From NCBI GenBank assembly GCA_031216445.1, contig CM062218.1:15484501-15548500 (forward strand): a stretch of DNA of 64,000 nucleotides. The letters run 5' to 3'. Of this stretch, positions 47,354 through 59,960 are shown one piece after another. Below the pieces are notes generated by a model. That model was not told where the DNA came from, made no database searches, and worked only from the letters and a program-made list of their open reading frames with translations. A program made the translations under genes and the position numbers. Position 1 is the first letter of the stretch. Each line of letters opens with the position of its first letter. Origin of the DNA: Lateolabrax maculatus. Its lineage: Eukaryota > Chordata > Actinopteri > Acropomatiformes > Lateolabracidae.

Positions 47354-48611
47354 ACATGCGTTTGTATATGTGTGAGCTTTATCAGGGTGTGAGGCAGCAT
47401 GCATTTCCTGTATTACGATGAGATTGCAGCAGGCGGTCTGTAGCATGGAAGGTTCACACATTCGGCGATATGCACACACTCTTTCATCATAATGTAGACT
47501 ACTTTGGTAATAAAAGCAAGCACTTCCAAGGAAATTGTTAGTCAAGCAGCGCAGGAAAGACTTGGCACTTGAGCATGTGAATGTGAGTGAATACATTACA
47601 GCAATGATCAAAAAAAGAACATAATTTTTGCCTATTTTCTTATGCGTTCTATTTCATTAATTTATTTATTTATGGGGGGAGGGGCGTTAACCATGAAGGC
47701 AGTGTCACACTTTCATCATACAATCAATAGCAAGCAGCATCTCTTCGTGTGTCCCTGAGATCAAGCAAACATGAATGTCAATACGCACCTTCATAGATGT
47801 CATTAGAGATGCTGTTACTCATCTCTGCATCATAGAATACCTGTCAAAAACAGAGGGCTACACACTCAAAGCCCCCATGAGAATATTGTTTTCGATGGAG
47901 GAGGTTGTATTGTAATAAACTCACTTGGGGTTTTGTTTATTCCTAGTTCTACTTCACTTTGTTCACTATCCTAAGTGTGAAATGTAAGGTTATATCAGCT
48001 TTAGCCAAAATGCATGTATCATGATAGCAATACACTAAAATGTTCAGCTTTTTTTTCTTGGACATTAAACCTTGAATCAAACCAGAAATAAGTCTTATTC
48101 TTGAACAGTTACTCCAGTTTTAAAAAAGTGGATTTAAATTAAGATCACTTACTGAGTTGAAAAAAAATCATTTTTAACTTTTGGTAGTCCATAGTGGCTA
48201 GCATTGCCCTGACAGTGCCCCTAAATACTGGAAGAGATCACTAAAAGCCCATCATTTTGTTGAAAATTTAAAACACAAGCAAAACAGTAGCAAAAGAAAT
48301 GAGAACAAGCTCATGAACATGTTTCCAAAAATCCTTAAAGCGATCTGTACCTGGGGAAAAAAAAGGGGAAATGCTTTCCAATGCAAGTTTAAGACATAGC
48401 AGTGCCACTGCACTGCATGTTTGATCTGAAAATGATCTTGGTAAATGATTTCATCAGAATTATTGACTGCGTTGCTTCTGTTGGTAAGTACTGTAGCACT
48501 GGAATAGAACAAATAAACCTGATTCCTTTTGACATTTAATTAAAGCATTCAGTTAACCATGATGTGATGGAAAATTCATTTTTGAACTTGAAAACACTAG
48601 TTGGTAAAAAA
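45881..48611. other. No gene seen; purine tract and microsatellite
   Basis: Contains poly(T) at 46318-46332, a strongly purine-rich stretch (about 46640-46830) that produces a spurious Ser/Leu-rich minus-strand ORF, and the microsatellite at 47304-47348. Confidence 0.55.
47304..47348. repeat. (TGCG)n(TG)n microsatellite
   Basis: About five GCGT units followed by about thirteen GT units. Confidence 0.95.
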
Positions 48612-48639
48612 TTTAACACAAGGTATTCCTTGTGTTAAA
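48612..48639. repeat. Perfect 12-bp hairpin, 4-nt loop
   Basis: tttaacacaagg (48612-48623), loop tatt, ccttgtgttaaa (48628-48639). No U-run terminator context is relevant in a vertebrate; it may be the centre of an unrecognised MITE. Confidence 0.95.
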
Positions 48640-48712
48640 ATGTATGTTGTTTAGCTGTTCTGTAGCTAATAAATCCTATTTCTATCATATCAAAAGCTCC
48701 GAAATGGCTACT

Positions 48713-48900
48713 AAATGGACTTTGTGGTGAGATGGTTTAGTCAGTTCAACCAGTAAACCAGTGTTCGGTTTAAATTCCACTTTAGTCTAGAATTTTCATT
48801 CCAGATTTAATCCCTCTTTGGTGCAACTGGCCCTTTTACTGTAAATAAGTAACAGGCAGGTTTTACCATTCATGCCCAATGTTAATGCTTAGTAATTGTT
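48713..48900 (+). repeat. Possible tRNA-derived SINE
   Basis: The head has GTGGTGAGATGGTTTAGTCA followed about 30 bases later by GTTCGGTTTAAATTCC, reminiscent of degenerate Pol III A and B boxes (B box GGTTCGANTCC). The tail part (GCAACTGGCCCTTTTACTGT) is also repeat-like. No full cloverleaf can be folded, so it is not a tRNA gene. Confidence 0.35.
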
Positions 48901-49036
48901 TGCTTTAATCATATTGATTTGACTTGTTGTGACTAGGTTAGGGGTTTGTTTCAAGATTATTAGTCTGAGTGTTGTTACTCTTTAAGTAACATATGTATGG
49001 AACAATGAACAAGGTTTTTACTTCAGGTCATCTGTC

Positions 49037-49618
49037 TTTTAAAGAGTCGTTCCCAACATTTTTTGCTTGTGGCCAATCAAAGCAAAGCAATGTCTACTTG
49101 CAACCACTTGACTGCCATAGGTTACATACGTCTAAGTCGCATGCACCTCAAGCAAGTGATCCTTGATTAAATAGTCTTGACTCAAGGTTTACTTACCATA
49201 TTTTGTGGACATTTTGATCACATCCCACAGTCTTCTTCAGCTAATTGAACTTGCTCAGTTGTCATCAAATGACCTGCAGTGATAAATGTGATTCAAAGGA
49301 TTTTATACTGTATGTGGTCGCCAAAGAAGGCCATGGGATACAAATGCTCCGGGAAAAAACTATCAAGTGTTTAAGTTTATTAGCAAGTTTGTTTATTTAT
49401 TGTTATTGTTTGTTTCCAAGGTCAAAAATGGACGTTCATGCTCAAAAGAAGGGATGTTTCCTTTTCACATTGTTTCAATTGAATAGTTTAAGGGGCCTAA
49501 AGAGGCAAAACTATCAAGTATTTTACAATAAAAATTTGATCATCTTTCAACCCATCAGATTTATTACGTGACCGTTGGGGGAGTCCTGACCCCGATGTTG
49601 GGAACAACTGTTCTAAAG
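49037..49618. repeat. hAT-like MITE with 8-bp target duplication
   Basis: The element is about 49045-49610, with left end AGTCGTTCCCAACA and right end complement CAGTTGTTCCCAACA. The flanking octamers TTTTAAAG (49037-49044) and TTCTAAAG (49611-49618) differ at one base. An 8-bp duplication and CAG-type ends fit hAT. The interior includes ACTCAAGGTTTACTTACC shared with 26251-26369. The only ORF over it has no transposase similarity. Confidence 0.75.
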
Positions 49619-51319
49619 GTTAAGCTCTAATGAAATGAACATGCTGTCTATGTAGATCTACATAGCAAGAATTCAGACTCTTCATAAAACTCATTAATTT
49701 ACCTTAATATAATGGGAATTCTGACAGTTATTAAAAGTGTCATTGTGGTTCTAAAACCATGTACCTGGTTGTTTATTTTATAACCAAAACCAAATTCTTT
49801 GTGTTATAGATGCGTCTGCAAAGTAAACCTAACCTGCAGGTTCATTATTTGACATTCAGCTCATGCCTGGTCGCTGCTCATTCTTAATATCCATAATTGT
49901 TTTGACATTTTCTCAGTCCTTACAGAACAGGTATCATTTACACTGTCTTACATATTTTCTTTTTTAGGAAAGGTTGATATCTGGCTGTAGCACTGTACAC
50001 TGATAAAGGTCAAAGGGAGCATGACATCATGAATAATCCAACACTAGCCCTATTAGCCATTCCTTTCTGATTATGGTCAGTAGTTTAAAAATGTCTTTCT
50101 CCTCTGAAATGTTGGTGTATTGTTTAAAAAATAATGATATATTGTTGTCATCCATTTTAAATATTGTGAACTGGCAGTTTCTTGGCTGCTGTCATCCACA
50201 TGTTGCAGGAAAAAGGAAAGAAAGAGAAGACATGTCACTACACCTTTCGCTGTCCAATTAAGGGCACATTTAAATTGCATTCCTATAATGTCATTGCTGT
50301 GTCGAGATATTTCGATTTTCTGTTCACAGCTCCTTTGGTTATTAAGAATAGAAAGACGTCCCAGTGTCTTCACAGGGCCGTGACGAGGTGTTGACACGTT
50401 TCCCTTGGTTCCCAAGCTACAGAACTTACCTGAACTCCTGCTGTACTTGCTCCAAATCAATCTGATTATCACAGTGTCAAGCATGTAGCATTGCTCTTTG
50501 TGGGGCTGACAATGTATGAAAAAATGTGGTGATATCATATAGCCTACATAATAAGAGGGCAGAGGTCCATCCGTTACAACTGGAGTTGTCTAAATGTCAC
50601 AGTGATAATGTGAAGACAGAACATAATAAGAGAACTAACACTGAGCATGTCATGAATTGCTATTTATAGCACAATTGCCATTTAGGGGCAATATGAATGG
50701 TCAACAAATGTGTATTTACCTTGTCATCAGACTTACAGGAAATACTTTACCAGGGGCGTATTTCACCTTGTTAAAAGTGGCAATCGAATCCCACGCGTGA
50801 AAAGTGTTGATGGAACTGTCACCTTCTCTGACAACGCCTCTGCGATTCTTAGCATCCAGTAACATTCATGTCAGCCTGTTGAAAGACAGATGAGCAAATG
50901 TTCGCTGGATGATTTACACTTTTTTGCAAGGCAGTTGTAGCCGTTAAGTATCATCAATATAGGCAATTTGACGTGTGGTTTTCACAGCAGATGGTGCTGA
51001 ATATTTCAGATCTTGTGCTGAACAGTGGTTTTTGTGTGTGTGCAATATATATGGAATGCACGTCTGTCCTAGATATTTCATTTGCTACACAGGTGTGGAA
51101 AAGATTTATGCTAATCACCTTGTATACAGTAATTACCAACTGATACCAGAGCATGCAACAAGCAGATAGCAGACTTGATTTGATTTTTTTCAGTATATAC
51201 CATCCTGACTTTCTCTTAGGAATAAAAAGCTGCTCCATTACTTAGGAAATAAAGCACTAATGTCAGTGATGAGCTTTTCTTTGATTATATATATAGTATA
51301 CTGTAGGGATCACACAATG
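49619..51319. other. No gene seen
   Basis: The minus-strand ORF 50077-50538 (153 codons) and its neighbours carry no known domain or plausible splice pattern. Otherwise ordinary AT-rich sequence. Confidence 0.5.
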
Positions 51320-51480
51320 TCAAAGGTTTATTGTTATAACAATATATTTTTTACGTTATAACAAAATATTTTCACGTTATTAAGACATACAAACTTATCA
51401 TGTTATAACAGAACAGGGGCACAAAGAAAGTGTTATTTTTTCGTGCTTGTTACAACGTGATACATTTCCGTTTTTTCAAA
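51320..51480. repeat. TTATAAC-rich repeat
   Basis: TTATAAC occurs three times within about 75 bp (in ATTGTTATAACAATA, TACGTTATAACAAAA and CATGTTATAACAGAA), with degenerate forms CACGTTATTAAG and TTACAACGTG. It resembles a dispersed fish repeat built on this motif. ATTGTTATAACAAT is itself palindromic. Confidence 0.5.
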
Positions 51481-53280
51481 AGGCTTCCGTAATATGCATT
51501 TCCTTGATATTTAATATGTATTTAATTTAAAAACCCTTGAAAACCCTTTTAAGAATCTGTCATTTTTGGTTTTGGTTTCTCTCTGTTTAGCTTTTTCTTT
51601 TTACCTACCTCCTCTTTCAGTGTTTTGTTTTTCTTAAAATGGAAAGTGTTGCTGCACAGCTACAAATGCTCCTATTCCTGTACTGTGTGGAGGTTTTCAC
51701 ATAAGCAGAGACATCTCACATATCGGCGCTGACAGAGAGGAGAACTCAGCCTGCACCTATCTGTGTGGGTGTTTGCATATACACCGTTGAGCAAATGTGA
51801 AAACTGTTTCATTGTGTAAGACACAAAGAGATTGTGTGTGTGATTTTCTAACTGGAGGCAAATTAAAATTAGTTAATAGGGGCAGCTAATGGCTCAGTCA
51901 CCATCACTTGGGTGTGTCTTTGATCTTTTTGAAATATGTACTAAGTTACACTGTATGTTTCATCGTCAATGGTGGGGTCAGCACTTTGATTGGCCCATTT
52001 CACATCATATCACTTTAGTTCTGCGTGATTAAAACAACTTAGACCACATTACACACAACTGTTGCTGAATTACACACAGGACACACACGTACGGCGCACA
52101 CAAACATAGATAAAGAACTGAAAGGAAAAACATCCAATAGCAGATAACTGATTTTGCATTTCATCCCTTCTCTTCAGTTGGTTGAATAGTACCCCATTGA
52201 CTTATTTGCTGTTCCTTGTCCCATCGTATGTAAGGGCGCAGGTCTGTTGTACTTTGGATTTATGTAATCACTCTTTGAAAAAGATTTGATTGCTTTCTTC
52301 TCAAGCAATCGTCTGTAAACAATTGTGGTAGGTCCTGGACACAGTACATGATTTAAATGTCTAAATGCTGTGCAAAAATGCAGTTAATCTGAAAAAGAAA
52401 ACAACACCTCTTAATGGGTAGAAAGGCTTTGTGAAGGTATGAGATTTTCATCCAGAAACATTTTTAGCAAGAAATTGTAAATTACCATGAGATGTTTGAA
52501 TGGTAGGCTTTGGTTGGAAAGAGAGATTTTCACAAAAGGTGCACAGAGCTTCTCTTCCTTCTGATAAGGCGAAATAATACCTTAAGTGACTGAATCGACA
52601 GTTTCTCAATTCGTTAAGCCCAGCTCGCTTTGTCTATAATCCTTTATTCTTTCTCCTTTCTCGACTGGTCTCGTGCTGTCTCACAGTCAGACTAGAAGAG
52701 GAAAGAACTGCTGGATCTACACTCTGAACACTCAGCAAAAACTTGCATCAAGCTCGTGGGGAGTTTTTAGCCAGAGGTTCTTATATTTTTTCCTCAGTAC
52801 TTTTGTATCTGTGCCAGGGAGGGGAAGAGGTCAGCAGAGCTCATTCACAAAGAAACCGTGTATACACGAGTAGAAACATAGACAGTGTCGTGTTTGTTCT
52901 TGTTTACATTATGTTTTGGGGTTTTGCATCCATAGATACATCTGTCCCATTCTCTTGAACAAGATAGGCTATCTCTGGAACGCCTTGAGAGAATAGGGCA
53001 AATCTCATATCACAATATAAGTCATTTCACATCCAGAAAACAAACATATTGATATTGCACATTTTCTGTAAATGAAATTAATATTTTATGTAAAATGACC
53101 ACATGGAAAGGCCTATTCCTTTTTACATTTTGAATTATATAATCAGCAAATAAAAGGTAGTTACTCATATTTGATTATTTTATTCCTTATTTTGAACCTT
53201 TGTGCAAATTTTAAATCAAATATGTAACAAAATATTTTTTTAAATTCTAAAACATGAAAAGGTAAATAGTAAAATGCAGG
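51481..53280. other. No gene seen
   Basis: AT-rich, particularly 53000-53280. Short ORFs at 52673-52958 lack domains. Confidence 0.55.
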
Positions 53281-53399
53281 GCTTCCAACTCTTATGCACT
53301 GACCATGAGACTCACGCAATTGACACTTCAATTTTTTTTACTGATAACATTGAGGTGATGCGGTGTTCCCTTTGAGGAAATTTCTTCAAATTTGGAAAA

Positions 53400-53640
53400 T
53401 TTTACTTTGACTAAGGGATTAATGGATTAGATTTTGGTGGTTAGAAGTCAAGGTCACTGATCTCACGTCGGTCCCGTTCTCATGAACGTGATATCTCAGG
53501 AACGTTTGGGGGAATTTCATTACATCTGGTACAAACCTCCACTTGGATTCAAGGATGAACTGATTTTAGAATTTGGTAGTCAAAGTTCAAAGGTCACTGT
53601 GACCTCACAAAATACATTTTAACTTAAGAATTTATACAAA
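53400..53640 (+). repeat. GGTCAAAGGTCACTGTGACC family, copy 2
   Basis: Shares GTGATATCTCAGGAACG, GGGGGAATTTCATTACATC, AAAGGTCACTGTGACCTCAC and surrounding order with 15440-15600, same orientation. It is truncated on the right. Confidence 0.6.
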
Positions 53641-53679
53641 TCAGCTTAATTGGTCAAGCATAGGAATACATACAAGTAA

Positions 53680-53990
53680 TTTAACTCTGTGTTTTGTTAT
53701 TCTCAATGAACTAACACATCAATGGACATACAACTGAACAAGAGCAACAAAGCTTAAAAAAATGCATCACAAATCCAAAATTTGCTTCAAGGTGCTTCAC
53801 AATCTGTACAGAAAAAGACATTGTCTTCCTTTAGACCCTTGACTGGGATGAGGAACAACTCCCCTTAAGGGGCAAAATGGAAGAAACTTCAGGAGGAGCA
53901 ACACAGGAGGGATCCCTCTCCTAGGACGGACAGACGTGCCATAGGCCTAGATGTAGCTTGTACAGAATAGACCAACATTACAGTATACAA
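53680..53990 (+). repeat. Interspersed repeat, GGAGGGATCCCTCTCCTAGG type
   Basis: CTTTAGACCCTTGACTGGGA, AACAACTCCCCTTAAGGGGC, AAATGGAAGAAACTTCAGGA and GGATCCCTCTCCTAGGACGG with GACAGACGTGCCATAG is a highly recognisable dispersed percomorph repeat. Class not determined. Confidence 0.6.
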
Positions 53991-54039
53991 CGACAAAATT
54001 ACGGATAGATTGTAAATATATATGAGGAATGAATCTGGG

Positions 54040-54510
54040 AAGAAGATGAGAAACCCCAGATGTCACCAAACAGACCTTAGCCACACGACCTCCACTCCAC
54101 CATCGAGACCTGGAAGACGACAGACTACAAAGACTCACAAGAATCAATCGTAGGTAGTAAACAAGAACAAGCACATAGAGGGAGAAAGAGACAAAGACAA
54201 CATGCCAAGATGGCTTTGATTTTGTCCCTCGTCCTCGTCTCTGCCACAGCCTCCACGCTGTCCAGTTCCAATCTGATCACCTAGCTGACCTTCCTTAACA
54301 GCTTGTTGAGACTGCTGACCTCCGAGCCTTGACACCTCCACCCATGCACACCACCACAAATTATTCACTGGAATCATACATGCCAATATAGTGATAACTT
54401 CCATTTTGCCAGAAAATACACTTCATACCTTTTATTAAATTTCTTCAAAGTCTTCACTACATGTATTATATGAATCTGTACTGACACAGATGTAAAATTT
54501 AATTTGACAG
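54040..54510 (-). mobile_element. Composite repeat unit containing LINE fragment, copy 2
   Basis: 54043-54347 matches 16041-16335 nearly base for base. It then has GTGTGCATGGGTGGAGGTGT on the minus strand, encoding the CWGGG-like region that should precede SSLNKLL and that copy 1 lacks. The upstream reverse transcriptase is missing; the sequence jumps to the same outer flank (54362 onward) that borders the LINE in copy 1. Confidence 0.65.
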
Positions 54511-56865
54511 GGTGCCACGAAAGCTCTTTTCTGCAAGTCATCTCTCCTCTCTCTCCCTGACTTTCCTCCCTCTTTAAAAAAAAATGCAACTTGACTTGTT
54601 GGCATAGACATACCGTTTTCAGTGGAAACTAAAGAAAACCGAATAAAATGGAGGTTGGACTCAGTATAGCGGGAGTATTATTGATACAATGACACATGAC
54701 AAGATGACGGATTCAGCATTGGATCTGTAGTATCAAATGATGGTTGCATCAGAATTCAAGTCCTGTGTGCTCAAGGGTAAATAAGAGAACTTGACAGTTG
54801 AGAGACAAAAAGAGACTTCATCCCAAAGAGCAGAGTGAAGATGAAATTAGTACTTTTGAAAAGTAAGATCACAGGCACATGAAGGCCAGTTTTTGGTATA
54901 TGAACTAATCAATAAGCAATAGTAGTCCTAATTAATAATGAAAGTGATTGTTAATTGCAGTCCATTAGCATTGAACAAACCAAATGCAATTATGAGGAAG
55001 GAAAGTTTAGATATTTGTGAACTAAACTTCACTGGTCAGACTGACAATGTTGAAGGGAGTAATTAATGTTATTATAGACTCCAGCAGTCATCCCAAAAAC
55101 TGCAATTTACCTTTGGTTGCCAAAATGCAATTTCATAATAGGCCATAACATTTTCCTACATGAACTCATCTGAACTGTGCTCCTTGTCCACTTTTTATGG
55201 ATGAGGGATAATCCAATGACAATTCCCATCAAACCCCATGGTGGGTTAAAGAGGAAGGAAACTGCACCACCATTTATAAAATTCATCATGGAATATGGCC
55301 ACCAATTCAGGGCAAGATTGCACTGTCTTTCAATGCTCGAAATGGTTGAGTACTAAGCCCCCAGCACACAGCATTTTGTGGACAATTGCCTGGCAGTTTG
55401 GAAACCAACTGTGTGAATTTAAGATGGATATTTACCTCTTAAAACTTGCCTTAAATCATTTTCTTTTCATCTGACTGCAGAAGAAAAGGAGACCGCATGT
55501 ATTATTCAGAGTATGTTCGATGTTGACTACTACCTTCTACTTTTCGTCAAAAAATAAAGAAAATACATAATGTAGTGTTCTCGATTTTTGTTTCTTTGAT
55601 CTTTCGCCTTTTCCACGGTCCGGTTACTCACTGACCCAGAGTGATGGCCTCTGGAGAGAGTTTGAGCAAAACAAAAATGTAATAAAGTAAGAGCAGAGGC
55701 AATCCAAACAACAGTTTTAGGTAAATGAAGAAGAATCCAGGTGGTGATGACACTAAGTATCAGCATTTCTTCGGGGGGCTAGCTGTCTCTTAGCAACAGT
55801 GGTGTTGACGGCGTTGAAACCCTTGTCAGACTGGAAGCACTATTCACCAGGGCTTAATTAGAGGGGTAAAGATTGGGCCAGGGTTGTCTTTAATTGAGGT
55901 GCGTGCGTGTGTGACTACATATACAAACCTGGTTCTTTGATAGTTTGCATGTACTACAGTGTGAAGAGAGACTATACCCTGTCATGTTCTAACCTTACCT
56001 TGTGATTCACATTTGAATTGAGGACACATTAGGTTCACTTAGGAATTTGCACTATTGACTCATAATACTTAACCTTCAAGCCTTCAAGGACAAGTGAAAA
56101 GGTCCCTCAAAAACATTTAAGCCCTTTGCAGGCCCCTGTCAAGAGCAAATCCAAAGCATCCCCCATGTGTGAAGAACAGTTTTTACATTCTGGTTTCAGT
56201 AGAGAATTGTTATCGAGCTTCACAGAAGAGAGTAAAGCCTGATGAAAAATGTGTAAAGACAAGTACAAAAATGATTTTCTGTATGTTCTGTATCTGTTCC
56301 AGCTGAGTATTCTGGATTGACCTGTTTTGTTTTTCTTAAGGGAGGTGAACAGACCATGTTGTTGAAACTGGGATCATGCTGAGTGTGGACTGTGTGGAGT
56401 GTGGGATAAACTGATCTCTCCAGAGACAAATATAAATCTTTCAGATGAACTGGTGTGAACCAGAGAGGAAGGTCCTGAAGTGTCTAAGAAAGACAGCTGA
56501 GGTACCTTCACAGTGATTCAAAAAGTGTTTATCCAGAATGTCAGCTGCACTTTAGGATTAGAACACTTCATATTTTCAGACAGTAGCCTATATTTTATTT
56601 ATACAAGAGAAAAGGCTTTGATGATGAAGACTGTGGCTATCTCCAGTATCAAGTTTGGCTGGAGTTGCTGTAGTGTAAACTTTAAATCCAATAAACATCA
56701 GGACAGAGCTGCTAACGTTCCCCTAAACTGTGACATAGTAGCATCTTGGCTCCCACACAGTGGATGTGTTGGTCCTGAACAGAGATTTTCCTGACGTAAC
56801 CTGTGACCCCACCAGCTAATGTTGTTAGCTCATGATATGTGTTGTGGCTTTGGAGGTAACACTAC
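54511..56865. other. No gene seen
   Basis: No exon or repeat terminus recognised. ORFs up to 93 codons (for example 56513-56794) lack domains. Confidence 0.5.
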
Positions 56866-57190
56866 AATCCCTTTCACACATGCACTGCAACCCTGACCTT
56901 GCAATCTCTAGATGTTACCCGGGGGAGCTGTATGTGAGAATGCAAATGTCCGAATCAGTTGGACATTAAACAGACTTTACCCTGCCAGTTCCCTAGTGCA
57001 AAGTCTGCGTAATGTCCGATTCAGCATGTGTGAATAGAGCAGTTCTTTGTCCGGATAATTCACAGCGGACGAGGCGTGTTGATGACCTTTCTATTCTGTG
57101 ACTGGCTTGAAACCGGAAAAGAAAACAAACATTTGTTGGTGACGAAGAAGGGTGATTTACACAAAGACGCCAAGAAGACAAGATTAGGGA
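56866..57190 (+). repeat. MITE fragment, CCCTTTCACACATGCACTGC type
   Basis: Starts CCCTTTCACACATGCACTGC and carries AATGTCCGAATCAGTTGGAC and TAATGTCCGATTCAGCATGT, near-repeats of each other, then CACAGCGGACGAGGCGTGTT. I recognise it as a hAT-like teleost element. No matching right end was found, so it appears truncated. Confidence 0.5.
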
Positions 57191-59569
57191 ACTTCGATTT
57201 TTAACATTAGAGTGTAACATCTAACAACACTAACATTTTAAAATCAGAGTAAGTATTGCAATAACCTTCCTTGATTTCACTTAGCAAAAGCAAATACTGT
57301 TGCATTACTTTGAATATTTCCAGTAATATTTGACTACATCCATATTAGCCCTTTTGCACAGGTGGACATTACCTTTAAAACCTGAGTTAGTTTCCATTTA
57401 AGACAAAAGGTGAAAGTAAGTAGAAAGTAGCACTCTCTGGCATTTCAACCATGTAGGTTCGATATGCTTTTCCTCGACCTTTCCCTGTTCTACAAAAAAA
57501 CGACAAGAAACTAACTGGGTCACATTTACGACCTGCAAAACTCTCCCTCTCTCTCCCTTACTCCCACTATCTCTGTCTCACCCATCCAGAGAGTAGATGA
57601 CCACTGAAATAATGTGGTATGACCGTATCCCCTCCACACTGTAATTATAGCGACAGAGGGATATGGAGTTGACCTATAACAAGTCCTGATTAAAGCCAAA
57701 ATATCAGAATAAGTATGTATGTCCTTTTTCTACTGGGTACACACTTTTTGTTCATCTCACTTTCGTGGTGAATGTGTGTGTGCCTGAGTGGAGTGCATGA
57801 GAGGAAAGAGAAGCCAGACAGTTCCCTTTTTCTTTTTTCAGGTGGTATTTCTGTCAGAGTGGGAGGAAGAAGTGGCAAAAAAAAGAACAGAGAAGTGTAG
57901 GTGGGCTGATTTGTCTTCATGTCAGTTTCCTGTGAAGGTTAAATTTTTTGATTGTGATTTACAAAGGAATTGGATTCATTATGACTGCTAGAGTGGCCAC
58001 AGCTTTTCATCTAAAGTACGTATTCATCCCAACACATATTCATAATTGATTGGCAGGTTTGGTTGTTTGGGATCAAAAGAGGAAGGAGAAAATACCGAGA
58101 CATGAAGAACATAAGGGAAAAAAGCAGTGATTTGCCATTATACATACACATATACAATAAAAGCTGAAGATTAAGCCTTTAGTTCCTGACGTAACGTCAC
58201 CTTGAAAGACTCAAGAAGACCCAGATTGGAAACCCCTCCGGCCTCGCCTGCTTCAAATGAATTTACGTAGCAGAAAGACGTGTGTGCCTCTCTGAAATAT
58301 GAAATAGAGGAAGTGGAGAAACTAAAAGCATTTTTATGAAATTGTTCCTTTATTATTCAAATCCCCAACAGGCAAAAGAGAAAGCTCTGGGAAGTGTCAC
58401 AATTCTGATCAGACGTGATCAAAGTGCATTATACACCACAGCAGCTAAATGCAGTCTCATTCCTTGGCACTTCTGGGTCAGAGAGCATTTTACTGTAGAT
58501 TTGTGTGTGTGAGAAAGAGGGGGGAGAGATGGTGAGAGAGAAAGAGACAGAGAGGCGTAACATAAGGAGAGGGTTGGCAAGACTGCTGCGAGTCATTAAC
58601 AGGAGTGCTTGCACTCGCGCTCAGCCTCCCATCTCTGCATTTTTGTCCATTTGCGTACCTGCCATTGCCAGTTTCTTTTTTTTATTATGAAAGCCTTTCA
58701 GACACCTGAGCTTCTCTTGCTTCAATTCAGCTTCTTGATTGGCCCCAGATGTCCATATGGAAATGATGTCAAACCATGAGTGCACTAGGAGCCCAATTCT
58801 TGCAATTTCTCTTCTCGCTCCAACTCAGCTGCTCACTGCTAGGAAACAGGCGCAAGGACAGACAACAAACAAGCCAGCAGGAGAAAAATAAGCAGAGAAA
58901 ATGAAGGCAGGGGCGAAGAAACCTTAGCTCGATGAAGGTCTTGCTGTATCATTGAGCCAATTTGGGATGAACAAGGTTGCCCTGGAATAATCCAGCGCAG
59001 GTTGACACAAATGTAGGTAGAAGTGTCGTGTCGGGCACAGAAGTCTCAGGTACATGCACAACAAAATGGTGCAAAAATCAACACTTTGCTGGGGTTTTTT
59101 TTACAGCAAGTGAACTGTCAGTAGAGTTGATGTAACACATTATATCAGCTCCATTGATCACAGCTCACACATGAGGATTTAGGTTGATTCATGCTGGGTT
59201 TGTTACCAAGAGGTTACTGACAGGACAAATACTGTTGCCTCATTATGGACGGATAATAATAGACAGATATTGATCCCACAAATCAGTGCGAAATCTCCCC
59301 TCATTCAGTATACAGTAGAGTTGTTGTGTGCACAAACACAACAAAGACACTTTCACAGTAACACAGTCTGCACATAACAGTGTCTCCAAGACAGATTTGT
59401 TTTGAAAGATAAAATGGTTACTTTACTTGTTCTTACGTACAAGGGCATTTGGTCAAAATCCCAAATTTTCCTGTGGGCTGTTTAGGATGCAACTTAAACA
59501 CTTTTTCTTTTCAGCATTCCACAAAATAATATTGATGCGCCATTTGCTTGCCCCTTCTCAAGAATTAAT
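57191..59569. other. No gene seen; one CRE-like site
   Basis: A C/T-rich stretch (57541-57590), an A/G-rich stretch (58510-58570), and the CRE-like site at 58187. No coding exon recognised. Confidence 0.5.
58187..58199. promoter_or_regulatory. Double CRE-like palindrome TGACGTAACGTCA
   Basis: Two inverted TGACGT half-sites around one A (TGACGT-A-ACGTCA), the canonical recognition pattern of CREB/ATF-type bZIP factors with altered spacing. The surrounding 58160-58300 is repeat-free by eye. Function unproven. Confidence 0.4.
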
Positions 59570-59960
59570 CATCTCTCACCTACAGGAGGAATTCACCCTT
59601 AGCTAAGTCCAGCCCCTCGAACACAGACTGACCAATCATAGTTTAGCGTCGGCCTGCTCCGACAAAGGTTCGACATTTGTACGGCTATGGTTTACGCCAT
59701 AGACTCTCATGCAATTGTTTCAGATTTCTTAATTTTCATTCTCGTTTTGTGGATTTCAAACTAGTCATGGCTGAATCTGTCTTGATTGCCAAGTGAAGTG
59801 GTGGTTCAGTTTTACACTGTGATCTGCAGGCTTTGGCTTCCATCTTTATCTTTTTAACTCGCTGTCTGACATCCCGGATATGTATATATATCCCTTTATG
59901 TCTGTTCCTCTCCGAAATAATATTTCTTCAGGGAGTGCAGTTAGTGACACTGTGGGCTCC
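59570..59960. repeat. Possible interspersed repeat
   Basis: ACCAATCATAGTTTAGCGTC, GGCCTGCTCCGAC and CTCTCATGCAATTG resemble a dispersed fish element. Ends not defined. Confidence 0.3.

Noticed and set aside
48713..48780. tRNA gene
   Set aside because: A- and B-box-like motifs are degenerate and no acceptor stem or cloverleaf forms. Kept only as a possible SINE head.
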